Under the pieces are notes generated by a model. The model ran no database searches. It had not been told where the DNA came from and saw nothing but the letters and a program-made list of their open reading frames with translations. Positions 14,177 to 22,068 of a stretch of DNA of 24,684 nt are shown here, one piece after another; the stretch's first letter is position 1; each line of letters starts with the position of its first letter. This DNA comes from JAVVEH01 sp032251435. GTDB taxonomy: Bacteria > Verrucomicrobiota > Lentisphaeria > Oligosphaerales > MVZH01. The stretch spans positions 1 through 24,684 of the forward strand of contig JAVVEH010000056.1 of assembly GCA_032251435.1 (NCBI GenBank), in the 5' to 3' direction. The position numbers and the translations under genes were made by a program.

Positions 14177-15688
14177 ATGACAACGCAAAAAATCAGTATT
14201 GTCGGCGCGGGTCCCGGCGGTTTAACCGCGGCGATGATTTTGTCTCATCGAGGTTTTGACGTGGATGTGTATGAGACCAAAGACCGGGTCGGGGGCCGGA
14301 ACGCGGCACTCCAGCTAGGCGACTACACCTTCGACACCGGGCCGACATTTCTCATGATGAGCTTTATTCTGGACGAGGTGTTCCAAGAAGCCGGCGCCCA
14401 TGTGGAGGATTATCTGGAGCTGATTTCACTGGATCCGATGTATCGGCTGCAATTTGATGATGTCGCCTTGGAGCCCAGTCCGGACCATGACAAAACCCGG
14501 GCCGCCATTGAGGCGGCTTTCCCCGGCCGGGGGGTGGGGTTTGACCGTTTTCTCAGCCGGGAAGGCAGCCGGTTCGCTCACATGCTCCCTTGTCTCCAGC
14601 ATGCTTACAGCACAAAGGGATCCATGTTCTGCGGCGACCTTATGAAGGCGCTACCCCACTTGGGGTTGACATCCACGGTCTTTGATATTTTGAACGGTTA
14701 TTTCAATGATGAGCGCCTGGCCCTGGCCTTTTCGTTCCAGTCAAAATACCTGGGCATGTCGCCGTGGAAGTGTCCGGGCGCCTTCGCCATGCTGTCGTTT
14801 ATTGAACACGAGTGGGGGGTCTTCCATGTCACCGGCGGGCTCTCTGAAATTTCTGAAAAAATGGCGGACGTGGCGCGGAAAAACGGGGCTCGCATTCACT
14901 TGAACACGCCGGTGAAATCCTTACTTGTTGAAAATAAAACAACGACCGGCCTGGAACTTGAAAATGGGGAAAAAGTCTTGGCGGACAAGGTGATTATCAA
15001 CGCCGACTTCGCCCACAGCATGTGTCATATCATGCCGCCGGGAAGCAGCCGCGTATGGTCCCCGGAAAAGCTGGATAAAAAGCGCTTTTCATGCTCTATT
15101 TTCATGATCTATCTGGGCGTGGACAAGCTGTATGATTTGCCCCACCACACCGTGTTTTTCGCCAAGGATTACAAAAGCAATGTCACGGACATTTTTGAGA
15201 GCAAGCAACTGTCTCAAGATAATTCATTCTACATCCGCAACGCCTCAGTAACGGACAAAACCTTGGCGCCGGAAGGCCACTCCGGATTATACGTGCTGGT
15301 GCCCGTGCCCAACTTGCGTTCAGGAACAGATTGGGAGGCGGAAAAAGACAGATTCAAGGAGCATATTCTTGATCTCATGGAGGAACGCGCCGGGTTGACG
15401 GACTTGCGGGAGCATATCCAAGTCGAGAAAATAATCACGCCCGCGGATTGGCGGGACGATTACGCGGTTCATGAGGGAGCCGTGTTTAATCTCGCTCACA
15501 CGATCCCGCAAATGCTTTATTTCCGCCCTCACAACCGGTTTGAAGAAGTGAAAAACTGTTTTATCACCGGCGGTGGCACCCATCCAGGCAGCGGGCTTCC
15601 GACCATTTATGAGTCCGGTCGCATCGCCGCGAACATGATCTGCCGCGACACCGGCGTCCCATTCTCTTCCGGCAACCTGAAAGTTTGA
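14177..15688 (+). CDS. CrtI-type phytoene desaturase family oxidoreductase
   Basis: 503 residues from ATG 14177; AGGAG at 14165-14169 is 7 nt upstream of it, while the ATG at 14174 would leave only 4 nt. The N-terminus has the FAD dinucleotide fold (SIVGAGPGGLTAAMILSHRG) followed by KDRVGGRN. The C-terminus has the signature FITGGGTHPGSGLPTIYESGRIAANM, characteristic of bacterial CrtI/CrtN-type carotenoid desaturases. Length is normal for the family. Desaturation of phytoene or diapophytoene is the natural expectation, and nearby ispH supports an isoprenoid role; relatives also include saturases, isomerases and oxygenases, so the substrate is open. No phytoene synthase gene lies in the window. 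A heptamer array fills the leader. Confidence 0.85.
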   Translation: MTTQKISIVGAGPGGLTAAMILSHRGFDVDVYETKDRVGGRNAALQLGDYTFDTGPTFLMMSFILDEVFQEAGAHVEDYLELISLDPMYRLQFDDVALEPSPDHDKTRAAIEAAFPGRGVGFDRFLSREGSRFAHMLPCLQHAYSTKGSMFCGDLMKALPHLGLTSTVFDILNGYFNDERLALAFSFQSKYLGMSPWKCPGAFAMLSFIEHEWGVFHVTGGLSEISEKMADVARKNGARIHLNTPVKSLLVENKTTTGLELENGEKVLADKVIINADFAHSMCHIMPPGSSRVWSPEKLDKKRFSCSIFMIYLGVDKLYDLPHHTVFFAKDYKSNVTDIFESKQLSQDNSFYIRNASVTDKTLAPEGHSGLYVLVPVPNLRSGTDWEAEKDRFKEHILDLMEERAGLTDLREHIQVEKIITPADWRDDYAVHEGAVFNLAHTIPQMLYFRPHNRFEEVKNCFITGGGTHPGSGLPTIYESGRIAANMICRDTGVPFSSGNLKV

Positions 15689-15774
15689 CCGACGGAATCC
15701 GCGGTATCCGCGGTAAAGCAAGTCAACGGGAATCTCGATCCAATATCTATTCCCACCAATAGGCCAGGGGGGGG

Positions 15775-17751
15775 TTATTCGTAGATTTCACCCTTATTAA
15801 AGGCGGCCCAAGCGGTTTCGAACCAACCTTTTTCGGTCGGCACCGGCCGCCGGGGCACCCATGCGGATGACACAGTACCGTCGGCATGGATATCCGTTTC
15901 CAAGACTTGGTCGCGGAAGACGGGATTCTCGGCGGCGAATCTCCATTCGTCACCCAGCATCGGATGCGCCGATTCACCGGCCGGATCGGCGACCAACGCC
16001 GACCCGCGGCTGCCCGTGCCGCTGGCCACAGCGAAGGCGCAGGCCTCCAGGTAAACAGCGTGGGCGAAACAGAGTTGACGATTCCGCAGCGCCTCGGCCA
16101 GGCCGTCAACGCCGGCAAACGCGCAGCCCGTTTCTTCCAAGGCCGCCACCTGCTTCCAGGCTTCTTCTTTGGCGGCCGCGAGGCCGTCCGGGGTGCGGAT
16201 GTGGGCGCCCGCCTTGGACATCCGGGTCTGCAGTTCGTCGCGGGCCTCTTCCCAAGCCGTCGCGGAGTCCGCGGATTTCTTCACCCAGGCGAGGGTTTGG
16301 TCGACAACGTGAGCGGCGGCGGCATTGGCGGCGGCCGCGTCCAGAGTCGGGTCCATGTATTTGGCGCAAATGTACTCCGCGGCCCGGAAGCCGGCGACTT
16401 GACCGGAGTTGAGGGCGGAGCCCCCGGGGCGATACACGCCATGGCTGCCGTTGACTTCACCCACTGGAAACAGGTGCTTGATGTTCGTGGATTCCCACCA
16501 GAGATTCCCGGCCAGTCCGCCATTGTTGTGCTGCGCGCAGACAGCGATTTCCAAAGGCTCGTTCACCAGATGAATCCCGTGGTCTTGATACAGTTCAATC
16601 GCTTTCGGATTCATTTTCTGCAAGCGGTCAATGGGCTTCCCGAACAGGGCATCGGAATTTTTCAGATAACTGTAGGCTTCCTCACCCAAATCCTCACAGG
16701 CGAAGCCAGCGCAGTTTTCGCGGAAGTCCATGAAGACGCGACGACCTTTGATGACGGTTTCAATATAGACCAGGATGTCGACAATCGACGATCCACCGAT
16801 CACTTTACGGGGATCAAAGGGCCACTGGTACCCCTTGAGAAAGATAGCGGTGTTCATGTCGCCGACGGTGTCAAAGTACGGGCGCAGGAATTCCTGAACA
16901 TCGGTTTCGCCGTCCGCTGTGGTGCTGATAAACTTGGGAACGACCTGCATGTAGGTGCCGGACACATTCCAGCGGAATTTGGTGGAGGCCATGCCGTACT
17001 GGGATTCGGGCAGGCTTTGAGCCTTGGCGCCGGCCATCAGCGCCAGGCCGATCCCGCCGGTGTGCACATTGGGATACACACTGGTTTTATAGAGGCCGCC
17101 GGGGCCGCCGGTGGCGAAAACCACATTTTCAGCGGTGTACACTTCAAACGCGGTGTCCGTGGAGGACGCGTCACGGTTGACAACCACGGCGCCGGCGGCG
17201 CGTTTGGCGCCGTTTTCATCCACAGTGATCAAGGAAGTAACCACCCGGTTCTCACGGCATTCGATGCCGCGGCGGCCGATTTCGCGGATCAGCGTGCGGC
17301 ACATCTCGCGGGACGTGTAGGGGCCGACTGACGTGGCGCGCTGTAGTGGATCGTGGTCGGTTTTGTAGCCGACAAACTGGCCGTACCGATCCCGCGGAAA
17401 GGGCACGCCCAGGTTGACTAGGTTCAGGAACGCCCGCCCGGAGAGGGCGGCTTCGATCAAGGCCAGGTCACCATGCATGCTGCCGCCGCCGAAAAAAGAC
17501 TGGGCGAGGCTGGCTGGTGAATCGTTCTCATCGCCGTTCATGGCGATTTTGTAATAGGTCTGTTTATCACTGCCGGTGTTAATGGAGGTGCCCATCTGGA
17601 GGCCTTCAGAGATAATGAGCAGGTCATCCACACCACCGGCGTTGAGCTGAACGGCGGCGTTCAGCCCGGCGGCGCCGCTGCCGATCACCAGCGTGTGAAT
17701 ATGAAAGGAGGGGATTGCCTGACCGGCAACTTGGAGGGTTGTTTTTTTCAT
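15775..17751 (-). CDS. SdhA/FrdA-like FAD-dependent oxidoreductase of a uronide operon
   Basis: 658 residues, cytoplasmic (no signal peptide). The N-terminus has the FAD fold LVIGSGAAGLNAAVQL (21-36) and the second FAD contact ATGGPGGLYKT. Near the C-terminal third is the family block HNNGGLAGN...VGEVNGSHGVYRPGGSALNSGQVAGFRAAEYI, as in succinate dehydrogenase/fumarate reductase and aspartate oxidase flavoproteins. The stretch where SdhA/FrdA carries the covalent-FAD histidine reads TSINTGSDKQTYY and has no His, so FAD is probably bound non-covalently. It is the last gene of the six-gene minus-strand operon, 246 bp after the SDR gene, with no good ribosome-binding site. No iron-sulfur or membrane-anchor partner is adjacent, so it is unlikely to be a respiratory subunit. 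The substrate is unknown; an oxidised sugar acid is inference from context. Confidence 0.8.
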   Translation of the reverse strand: MKKTTLQVAGQAIPSFHIHTLVIGSGAAGLNAAVQLNAGGVDDLLIISEGLQMGTSINTGSDKQTYYKIAMNGDENDSPASLAQSFFGGGSMHGDLALIEAALSGRAFLNLVNLGVPFPRDRYGQFVGYKTDHDPLQRATSVGPYTSREMCRTLIREIGRRGIECRENRVVTSLITVDENGAKRAAGAVVVNRDASSTDTAFEVYTAENVVFATGGPGGLYKTSVYPNVHTGGIGLALMAGAKAQSLPESQYGMASTKFRWNVSGTYMQVVPKFISTTADGETDVQEFLRPYFDTVGDMNTAIFLKGYQWPFDPRKVIGGSSIVDILVYIETVIKGRRVFMDFRENCAGFACEDLGEEAYSYLKNSDALFGKPIDRLQKMNPKAIELYQDHGIHLVNEPLEIAVCAQHNNGGLAGNLWWESTNIKHLFPVGEVNGSHGVYRPGGSALNSGQVAGFRAAEYICAKYMDPTLDAAAANAAAAHVVDQTLAWVKKSADSATAWEEARDELQTRMSKAGAHIRTPDGLAAAKEEAWKQVAALEETGCAFAGVDGLAEALRNRQLCFAHAVYLEACAFAVASGTGSRGSALVADPAGESAHPMLGDEWRFAAENPVFRDQVLETDIHADGTVSSAWVPRRPVPTEKGWFETAWAAFNKGEIYE

Positions 17752-17997
17752 CGGTTCAAAGTTCTCAGTTCTAGGTTTAAAGGTTCAGTCCGGTCTAAAA
17801 AGTCCGGATTTTGCGGATTTGGCAAACTTAATCCAGATCTTAATCCAGAACCTCATCCGATTTTGTGCTCAGACCAATCCAGGAATTTAGTTCTGGAATG
17901 GGTTCTGGAATGGGTTTTTCTTTTTTGGTGTGGATTCAATCGTCCAAATGCCAGACACCGGATTCGTCATTACCCGCTCCCCGCGACTCGTCCCGGG
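17752..17997. other. 246-bp repeat-rich gap inside the operon
   Basis: No gene is seen. Besides the heptamer array at 17753-17787 it contains the perfect inverted repeat TCCAGAACC (17844-17852) / GGTTCTGGA (17901-17909), a tandem pair of TTCTGGAATGGG and a near-duplicate TTAATCCAGA. An RNA crossing this gap would be strongly folded, which could uncouple expression of the flavoprotein from upstream genes. Confidence 0.7.
17753..17787. repeat. Heptanucleotide array, 5 units, GGTTC type
   Basis: GGTTCAA, AGTTCTC, AGTTCTA, GGTTTAA, AGGTTCA in 7-bp phase, starting one base beyond the flavoprotein start codon. The units are of the same type as those in the array at 20104-20159. Confidence 0.8.
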
Positions 17998-18768
17998 CTA
18001 CAGCTCTGGAACGGTCATGCCGCCGTCGACCATGATCACCTGGCCGGTGGAGTAAGCGATGTCGCCACGGGCCATCATGGCCACGGCTTTGCCAATGTCT
18101 TCGGGGTAGCCCCAGCGGCGCTGACGGCAGAGCCCCTCAGCGATCAATTTGTCATATTTTTCCGTCACGACAGCGGTCATATCGGTTTTGATGACACCGG
18201 GACGCACTTCGTAGACAGGAATGTCATACTCACCGAGGCGGCAGGCCCAGAGGCTGGTGGCCATGCTGATGCCGGCCTTGGAAATACAGTATTCGCCACG
18301 ACTGGGGGAGGCCACGGTGGCGGAAACGGAGGAGATGTTGACGATGCAGGCGTCGAAAGCGGGATCGGCCTTTTTCTGTTCAATCAGCCAGTTCGCCGCC
18401 AATTGCGTGAGGAAATAGGGGCCTTGCAGGTTGATCTTCATGACCCATTCGTAGCTTTCTTCCGTGGCTTCCAGAATATCCGCCCGGACTTTGGGCGCGA
18501 CACCGGCGTTGTTGACAAGAATGTTAAGAGCGCCGAATCTGTCCTTAATGGCGGCCATGACGGCCTGGCGGTCGGCGGCCCGGGTGACATCCCCGCGGCA
18601 GTAAAGCACGCCGACACCGAGGGCTTCGAGTTTCTTCATGTTGTCTTGGACGCTGTCTTCGGGAAGCAGGTCCATGACGGCGATGTTGACACCTTCATTA
18701 GCCAGAGCTGTGGCGATGCCATAGCCGATGCCGCGGCCGGCGCCGGTGATAAGTGCTGTTTTTTTCAT
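17998..18768 (-). CDS. Short-chain dehydrogenase/reductase (SDR)
   Basis: 256 residues, classical SDR length. The cofactor motif TGAGRGIG is at 8-15, NNAG at 86-89, and the catalytic set is Ser147, Tyr160 and Lys164 (NISSVSAT...YCISK). The closing GQVIMVDGGM is typical. Automatic annotation would probably call it 3-ketoacyl-ACP reductase, but its position between a Gfo/Idh oxidoreductase and an SdhA-like flavoprotein in a GH88 operon points to a sugar-acid dehydrogenase, in the manner of KduD (2-dehydro-3-deoxy-D-gluconate 5-dehydrogenase); that is inference. AAGGA lies about 12 nt before the start, rather far. Confidence 0.85.
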   Translation of the reverse strand: MKKTALITGAGRGIGYGIATALANEGVNIAVMDLLPEDSVQDNMKKLEALGVGVLYCRGDVTRAADRQAVMAAIKDRFGALNILVNNAGVAPKVRADILEATEESYEWVMKINLQGPYFLTQLAANWLIEQKKADPAFDACIVNISSVSATVASPSRGEYCISKAGISMATSLWACRLGEYDIPVYEVRPGVIKTDMTAVVTEKYDKLIAEGLCRQRRWGYPEDIGKAVAMMARGDIAYSTGQVIMVDGGMTVPEL

Positions 18769-18792
18769 GAGTGGTTCATGTCCTTGTTAAAT

Positions 18793-18813
18793 GCGGCGGA
18801 GCCGCTTTTTTTT
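18793..18813 (+). terminator. Intrinsic terminator facing against the operon
   Basis: GCGGC, loop GGA, GCCGC, then eight T on the plus strand: a textbook rho-independent terminator. The genes on both sides are on the minus strand, where the hairpin is followed only by ATTT. It could stop antisense transcription entering the SDR/Gfo-Idh junction, or act weakly on the sense strand. Confidence 0.7.
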
Positions 18814-18884
18814 GATGTCGGTGACGGCGGTGACCGAGACAACCTGGAGGCGGACTTCGCATTGCCGGTGGTGTCGCCTTTTTC

Positions 18885-18905
18885 CCGTGGCACGCGGTGC
18901 CGCGG
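18885..18905 (-). other. Hairpin directly after the Gfo/Idh stop codon
   Basis: CCGTGGCAC and GTGCCGCGG arms (one T-G pair) around GCG. On the minus strand it starts 2 bases after the stop codon and lacks a T tract, so it may be an RNA-processing or stability hairpin rather than a terminator. Confidence 0.5.
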
Positions 18906-18907
18906 TT

Positions 18908-20083
18908 CTATAGCGCGGGCACGTCGACCCAGGTTTTTTCCCGCCAGGATTTCATGCCCAGTTCGGCCAGTTGCACGCCCTTGGCCCCTTCCATCAGGTC
19001 AAAGTGCCAGGGAGTGTCCAAGACCACGTGCTTGATAAACTCCTCCCACTGGATTTTAAAGGCGTTGTCGTAGTCAATGTTATTGGGCACTTTTGTCCAG
19101 CCTTCATAAAAATCAATGGGTTGTTCGATATCCGGATTCCAGACAGGTTTCGGGGTTTCGGCCGCGCTTTGCACAACGACTTCACGCAAGCCGGCCACGG
19201 CGGACCCCTTGAGGCCGTCGACTTGAATGGTCAGCAAATCATCCCGACGGACACGGGTGCACCAGCTGCTGTTAAATTGACAGACTGTGCCGTCTTCAAG
19301 CAGGAAAATGGCGTAAGCCGAATCATCGGCGGTGGCTTTATAGGGGGTGCCGTCCTCATGGCGACGCTCATCAATGTCGGTATTGCCATAGGCCACCAGA
19401 CTCTTGACCGGCCCGAAAACGTTGTCGATGACATAGCGCCAGTGACAGAACATGTCGATCATCATGCCGCCGCCGTCTTCAGACCGGTAGTTCCAGCTGG
19501 GACGCTGGGCGGGCTGATCAGGATCCATGCCGGTGAACACCCAGTACCCGAAATCACCGCGGACGGACAGAATTTTGCCGAAAAAACCGAGTTCTTTAAG
19601 CATTTTAAGCTTGCGCAGACCGGGAAGCCAGAGCTTATCCTGGACAACCCCGTTCTTGAGACCGGCGTCAGAAACCAGCTTGGCCAGGCGGACCGCCTCG
19701 ACGGAGTTCGTGGCCGTCGGTTTTTCGCAGTAGATGGCTTTTCCCGCTTTGACCGCCATGTCAATAAAGGTTCCGCGCTGCAAGGTTCCGGAGGCGTCAA
19801 AAAAGATCTCGTAATCGCCATATTCGCCGTCCAGGGCTCCTTGGACATCCGTGGTGTATTTATAGGCTTCTCCACGGGCGTCGTTGCCATAGGTTTCCGC
19901 CAGATCTTTGAGGGCGTGCTCACGCCGCCCGGTCAGGATCGGATCCGGCATAATAGTCAGGTGGTTCCCGACTTTGATCCCGCCGTCTTTAATGATTTGC
20001 GAGATTGACCGGGCCAGATGCTGGTTGGTGCCCATGCGTCCGGTGACGCCGTTCATGATGATGCCAACGCGTTTGATTTCCAT
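18908..20083 (-). CDS. Gfo/Idh/MocA family sugar oxidoreductase
   Basis: 391 residues. The N-terminal nucleotide-binding fold has an unusual loop, GIIMNGVTGRMG (7-18), in place of the usual GxGxxG. FFDASG and YCEKPTATNS (Glu120-Lys121-Pro122) are the family's core. The C-terminal domain has GGGMMIDMFCHW with Asp210 and His214 in the place of the usual catalytic pair. It should oxidise or reduce a sugar or sugar acid with NAD(P). It stands 130 bp downstream of the cupin gene and 139 bp upstream of the SDR gene, both on the same strand. Its ribosome-binding site is held in a small hairpin (see 20087-20103). The precise substrate cannot be read. Confidence 0.85.
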   Translation of the reverse strand: MEIKRVGIIMNGVTGRMGTNQHLARSISQIIKDGGIKVGNHLTIMPDPILTGRREHALKDLAETYGNDARGEAYKYTTDVQGALDGEYGDYEIFFDASGTLQRGTFIDMAVKAGKAIYCEKPTATNSVEAVRLAKLVSDAGLKNGVVQDKLWLPGLRKLKMLKELGFFGKILSVRGDFGYWVFTGMDPDQPAQRPSWNYRSEDGGGMMIDMFCHWRYVIDNVFGPVKSLVAYGNTDIDERRHEDGTPYKATADDSAYAIFLLEDGTVCQFNSSWCTRVRRDDLLTIQVDGLKGSAVAGLREVVVQSAAETPKPVWNPDIEQPIDFYEGWTKVPNNIDYDNAFKIQWEEFIKHVVLDTPWHFDLMEGAKGVQLAELGMKSWREKTWVDVPAL

Positions 20084-20086
20084 GCG

Positions 20087-20103
20087 CGAAAAGTTCCTTT
20101 TCG
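20087..20103 (-). promoter_or_regulatory. Hairpin enclosing the Gfo/Idh ribosome-binding site
   Basis: On the minus strand CGAAAAG, loop GAA, CTTTTCG: a perfect 7-bp stem ending 3 bases before the ATG. The only purine-rich site, AAGGAA, is split between stem and loop, so translation may be lowered unless upstream ribosomes or a factor open it. Confidence 0.5.
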
Positions 20104-20187
20104 GGGTTCTAGGTTCAGGTTTCTAAGTTGTAAGTTGTAAGTTGTAGGTTCTAGGTTCTAACTCTGGACTTAGAACCTTGAACCTAG
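20104..20187. repeat. Heptanucleotide array with inverted tail
   Basis: Eight units in 7-bp phase at 20104-20159: GGGTTCT, AGGTTCA, GGTTTCT, three AAGTTGT, and two AGGTTCT. A tail at 20169-20187 (CTTAGAACCTTGAACCTAG) is the near-perfect reverse complement of the first units (20109-20127), so the whole element can fold into a long stem-loop. It lies between the cupin and the Gfo/Idh genes. Confidence 0.9.
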
Positions 20188-20213
20188 CACTCCCGGGCTG
20201 CCTTTTGGCAGCT

Positions 20214-20681
20214 TCAGATATAAACCGGTCCCCCCTCGGGCATGTCGGTGATTTGGGGAAACTGGGCGCCCTCCGGGAGCGGCGGGGCGTCTTTGCCAGC
20301 CACAGGCAATGTGCCGGCCAGTTCCTGTTTCCAATGAGCCACGTCCCCAGCCGGGCCATAGACGTAGATGAAAGTCAGGGGCTTGTCCCCTTTGTTGCTG
20401 AGCTGATGATACACGCCAGAGGGAATTTCCACGGCCATGCCAGTGGACAGTTCCGCGACTTCCTCGCCCAGACACATTTCGCCGACACCATCGACCACGT
20501 AATACACTTCCACTTGGTCCTGGTTGTGCCAGGGCACCTGACCACCGTTGGGTTCCAAGGTGACAAATCCCATGCTGAATGTATCCGTGTGGATAGGGGC
20601 GGCGCCCCCCACAAGATTTTGCGTCCGACGGCGGGCGGGATACGTCCGGCCTTCAATGTTTGACAGGTCGCTGATGATCAT
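20214..20681 (-). CDS. Small cupin protein, KdgF-like in context
   Basis: 155 residues, one cupin barrel. Motif 1 reads PWHNQDQVEVYYVVDGVGE with His52 and Glu58; the usual second histidine is Gln54. Motif 2 reads AVEIPSGVYHQLSN with His92. These would give a metal site of His, Gln, Glu and His. AAAGGA (20688-20693) lies 6 nt before the start and overlaps the end of the GH88 gene, so the two are tightly coupled. KdgF cupins turn 4,5-unsaturated monouronates into linear ketonised forms, the step after GH88-type release; size and neighbour fit that role, but a regulatory or isomerase cupin is possible. Confidence 0.8.
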   Translation of the reverse strand: MIISDLSNIEGRTYPARRRTQNLVGGAAPIHTDTFSMGFVTLEPNGGQVPWHNQDQVEVYYVVDGVGEMCLGEEVAELSTGMAVEIPSGVYHQLSNKGDKPLTFIYVYGPAGDVAHWKQELAGTLPVAGKDAPPLPEGAQFPQITDMPEGGPVYI

Positions 20682-20694
20682 GATATGTCCTTTT

Positions 20695-22068
20695 TTATCC
20701 GAAAAAGGTCAGATATGGTTTGTTCTGAATATGGCGGGTCAGATAAAGAGCCGCTTCCCGGGCGTGGTAGTCGCCCCACATACTGGATTCGCCGCAAGGG
20801 ATCTTTTGTCCGGAAGGAATATGATCCCAGCCGTTGGGCCGGTGATAGACGGAATGCAAAATCAGCCCTTGATGTTCAGGGTCAGTGCTCAAATAAGGGT
20901 CAGAAAGCAGAGTTTCCATCACGGTCAACCCGGCTTGCCAGTATCGAGACCCAGCCTCATCCTGACCTTTTTCTGATAAATAATGGCCCAGGCGCAGGAG
21001 ACCTTGAACCGCGATGGCGGCGGCGGAACTGTCAATCGGCTCCCAGTCATTGAACGGGTCGGACGGTTGGTTCAAGTAGTCGCCCAGACGATGGAGATCT
21101 GGCGCCCCGGTGTCCCAGTAAGGAATGCCGTCAGTCGGGGTGTTGTCAATAAAGAAATCACAGGTCGCCATCGCGGTTTTGAGAAGCAGGCCTTCCACTT
21201 CTCCCCGACCACCGAACGTCTCCAGTTCCTCATCCGGACGGGTGGCGATATATTCAAGCTGTTCCGCGTAACCAAGCATGATCCAGGCTAACCCGCGGGT
21301 CCAGGTGGTGAATGGAGAAAATCCCTGCTGTGAGTTCGGACAGCGGAAATTGCCGTCGTTGAGATTAAAGACGCCCTCGTGAGCGGTGCGGCCGCGGACA
21401 TCATAGCTGTCACGCCCTTCACCAAAGTAAACCACATACTTCGCCGTTGACCGGGCGTGGCCGATAAGACGGTCGAGCAGGGAGACATTAATATCATTTT
21501 CACCCATGAACACGTGCCCCAGTTGATGGGAAACAGCCAAGGCCCGCATGGAGCGGATGGTGTCGGCGAACAGTGAGTGGGGCCCGTTAAAGGAGTAAAC
21601 GTAGCCTTCCCCGTCGCCGAGATCTGTCCAGCGCCGGGCCTGGACAGCGCCGGAGCTTTTCAGCGCCAATTCGTAAAAATTGCGTTCCCATTCGTTTTCG
21701 GGGATGCGCCCTTCATTCATCAGGCGCAACAGGTTCCCGTAGGTGCTGACATTATTAAACCCGTGATCATGAACGCCGAAATGGGTCACATGGGCGGCCA
21801 TGACATTCACCGTGCCCGCCCGCCCGGAATCGAGAAACCGCTTGTCACCCGTCGCGTCATATTGGATAATTTCGGAACCGTACTGAAACCCCTGGGTCCA
21901 TTCCGTCCAGCCCCGTGTGGTGTATTTTCCCTCAATGGTGAAAACCGGTGATCCCTTGGCGGGGTCGTACTCCTTTTTAATGGTGTCTATTTTCCGCCCT
22001 GAGAGTTCCCAGAAGCGATCCAGTGAGGCCTGTAAATCCGCGGCCTTGAGATGTGTTTTGATCTTCAT
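20695..22068 (-). CDS. GH88 family unsaturated uronyl hydrolase
   Basis: 457 residues without signal peptide, so cytoplasmic. The family's (alpha/alpha)6 barrel landmarks are seen: HFGVHDHGFNN with Asp101 matching the Asp88 region of Bacillus UGL, SFNGPHSLFADTIRSM with Asp169 in the place of the catalytic Asp149, FTTWTRGLAWIMLGYAEQ, YWDTGAPD and DSSAAAIAVQGLL. GH88 enzymes hydrate the vinyl-ether bond of the unsaturated uronic acid left at the end of oligosaccharides by polysaccharide lyases, releasing a 4-deoxy-5-keto uronate. Residue correspondences are from memory of the family. The start ATG overlaps the regulator stop (TAATG). No lyase gene lies in the window, so the polysaccharide is unknown. 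Confidence 0.88.
   Translation of the reverse strand: MKIKTHLKAADLQASLDRFWELSGRKIDTIKKEYDPAKGSPVFTIEGKYTTRGWTEWTQGFQYGSEIIQYDATGDKRFLDSGRAGTVNVMAAHVTHFGVHDHGFNNVSTYGNLLRLMNEGRIPENEWERNFYELALKSSGAVQARRWTDLGDGEGYVYSFNGPHSLFADTIRSMRALAVSHQLGHVFMGENDINVSLLDRLIGHARSTAKYVVYFGEGRDSYDVRGRTAHEGVFNLNDGNFRCPNSQQGFSPFTTWTRGLAWIMLGYAEQLEYIATRPDEELETFGGRGEVEGLLLKTAMATCDFFIDNTPTDGIPYWDTGAPDLHRLGDYLNQPSDPFNDWEPIDSSAAAIAVQGLLRLGHYLSEKGQDEAGSRYWQAGLTVMETLLSDPYLSTDPEHQGLILHSVYHRPNGWDHIPSGQKIPCGESSMWGDYHAREAALYLTRHIQNKPYLTFFG

Noticed and set aside
15886..17331. A 481-codon open frame on the plus strand opposite the flavoprotein gene
   Set aside because: The translation shows no domain, while the minus strand holds clear FAD motifs. 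Long antisense frames are expected in GC-rich genes.
15775..17751. Respiratory succinate dehydrogenase or L-aspartate oxidase
   Set aside because: There are no iron-sulfur or membrane-anchor genes, the covalent-FAD histidine is absent, and no NAD-biosynthesis genes adjoin; the operon is for sugar-acid catabolism.
17695..20008. Long plus-strand frames opposite the SDR and Gfo/Idh genes (17695-19035 and 18971-20008)
   Set aside because: They cross the repeat-rich gap or lie opposite clear oxidoreductase motifs, and have no domain of their own.
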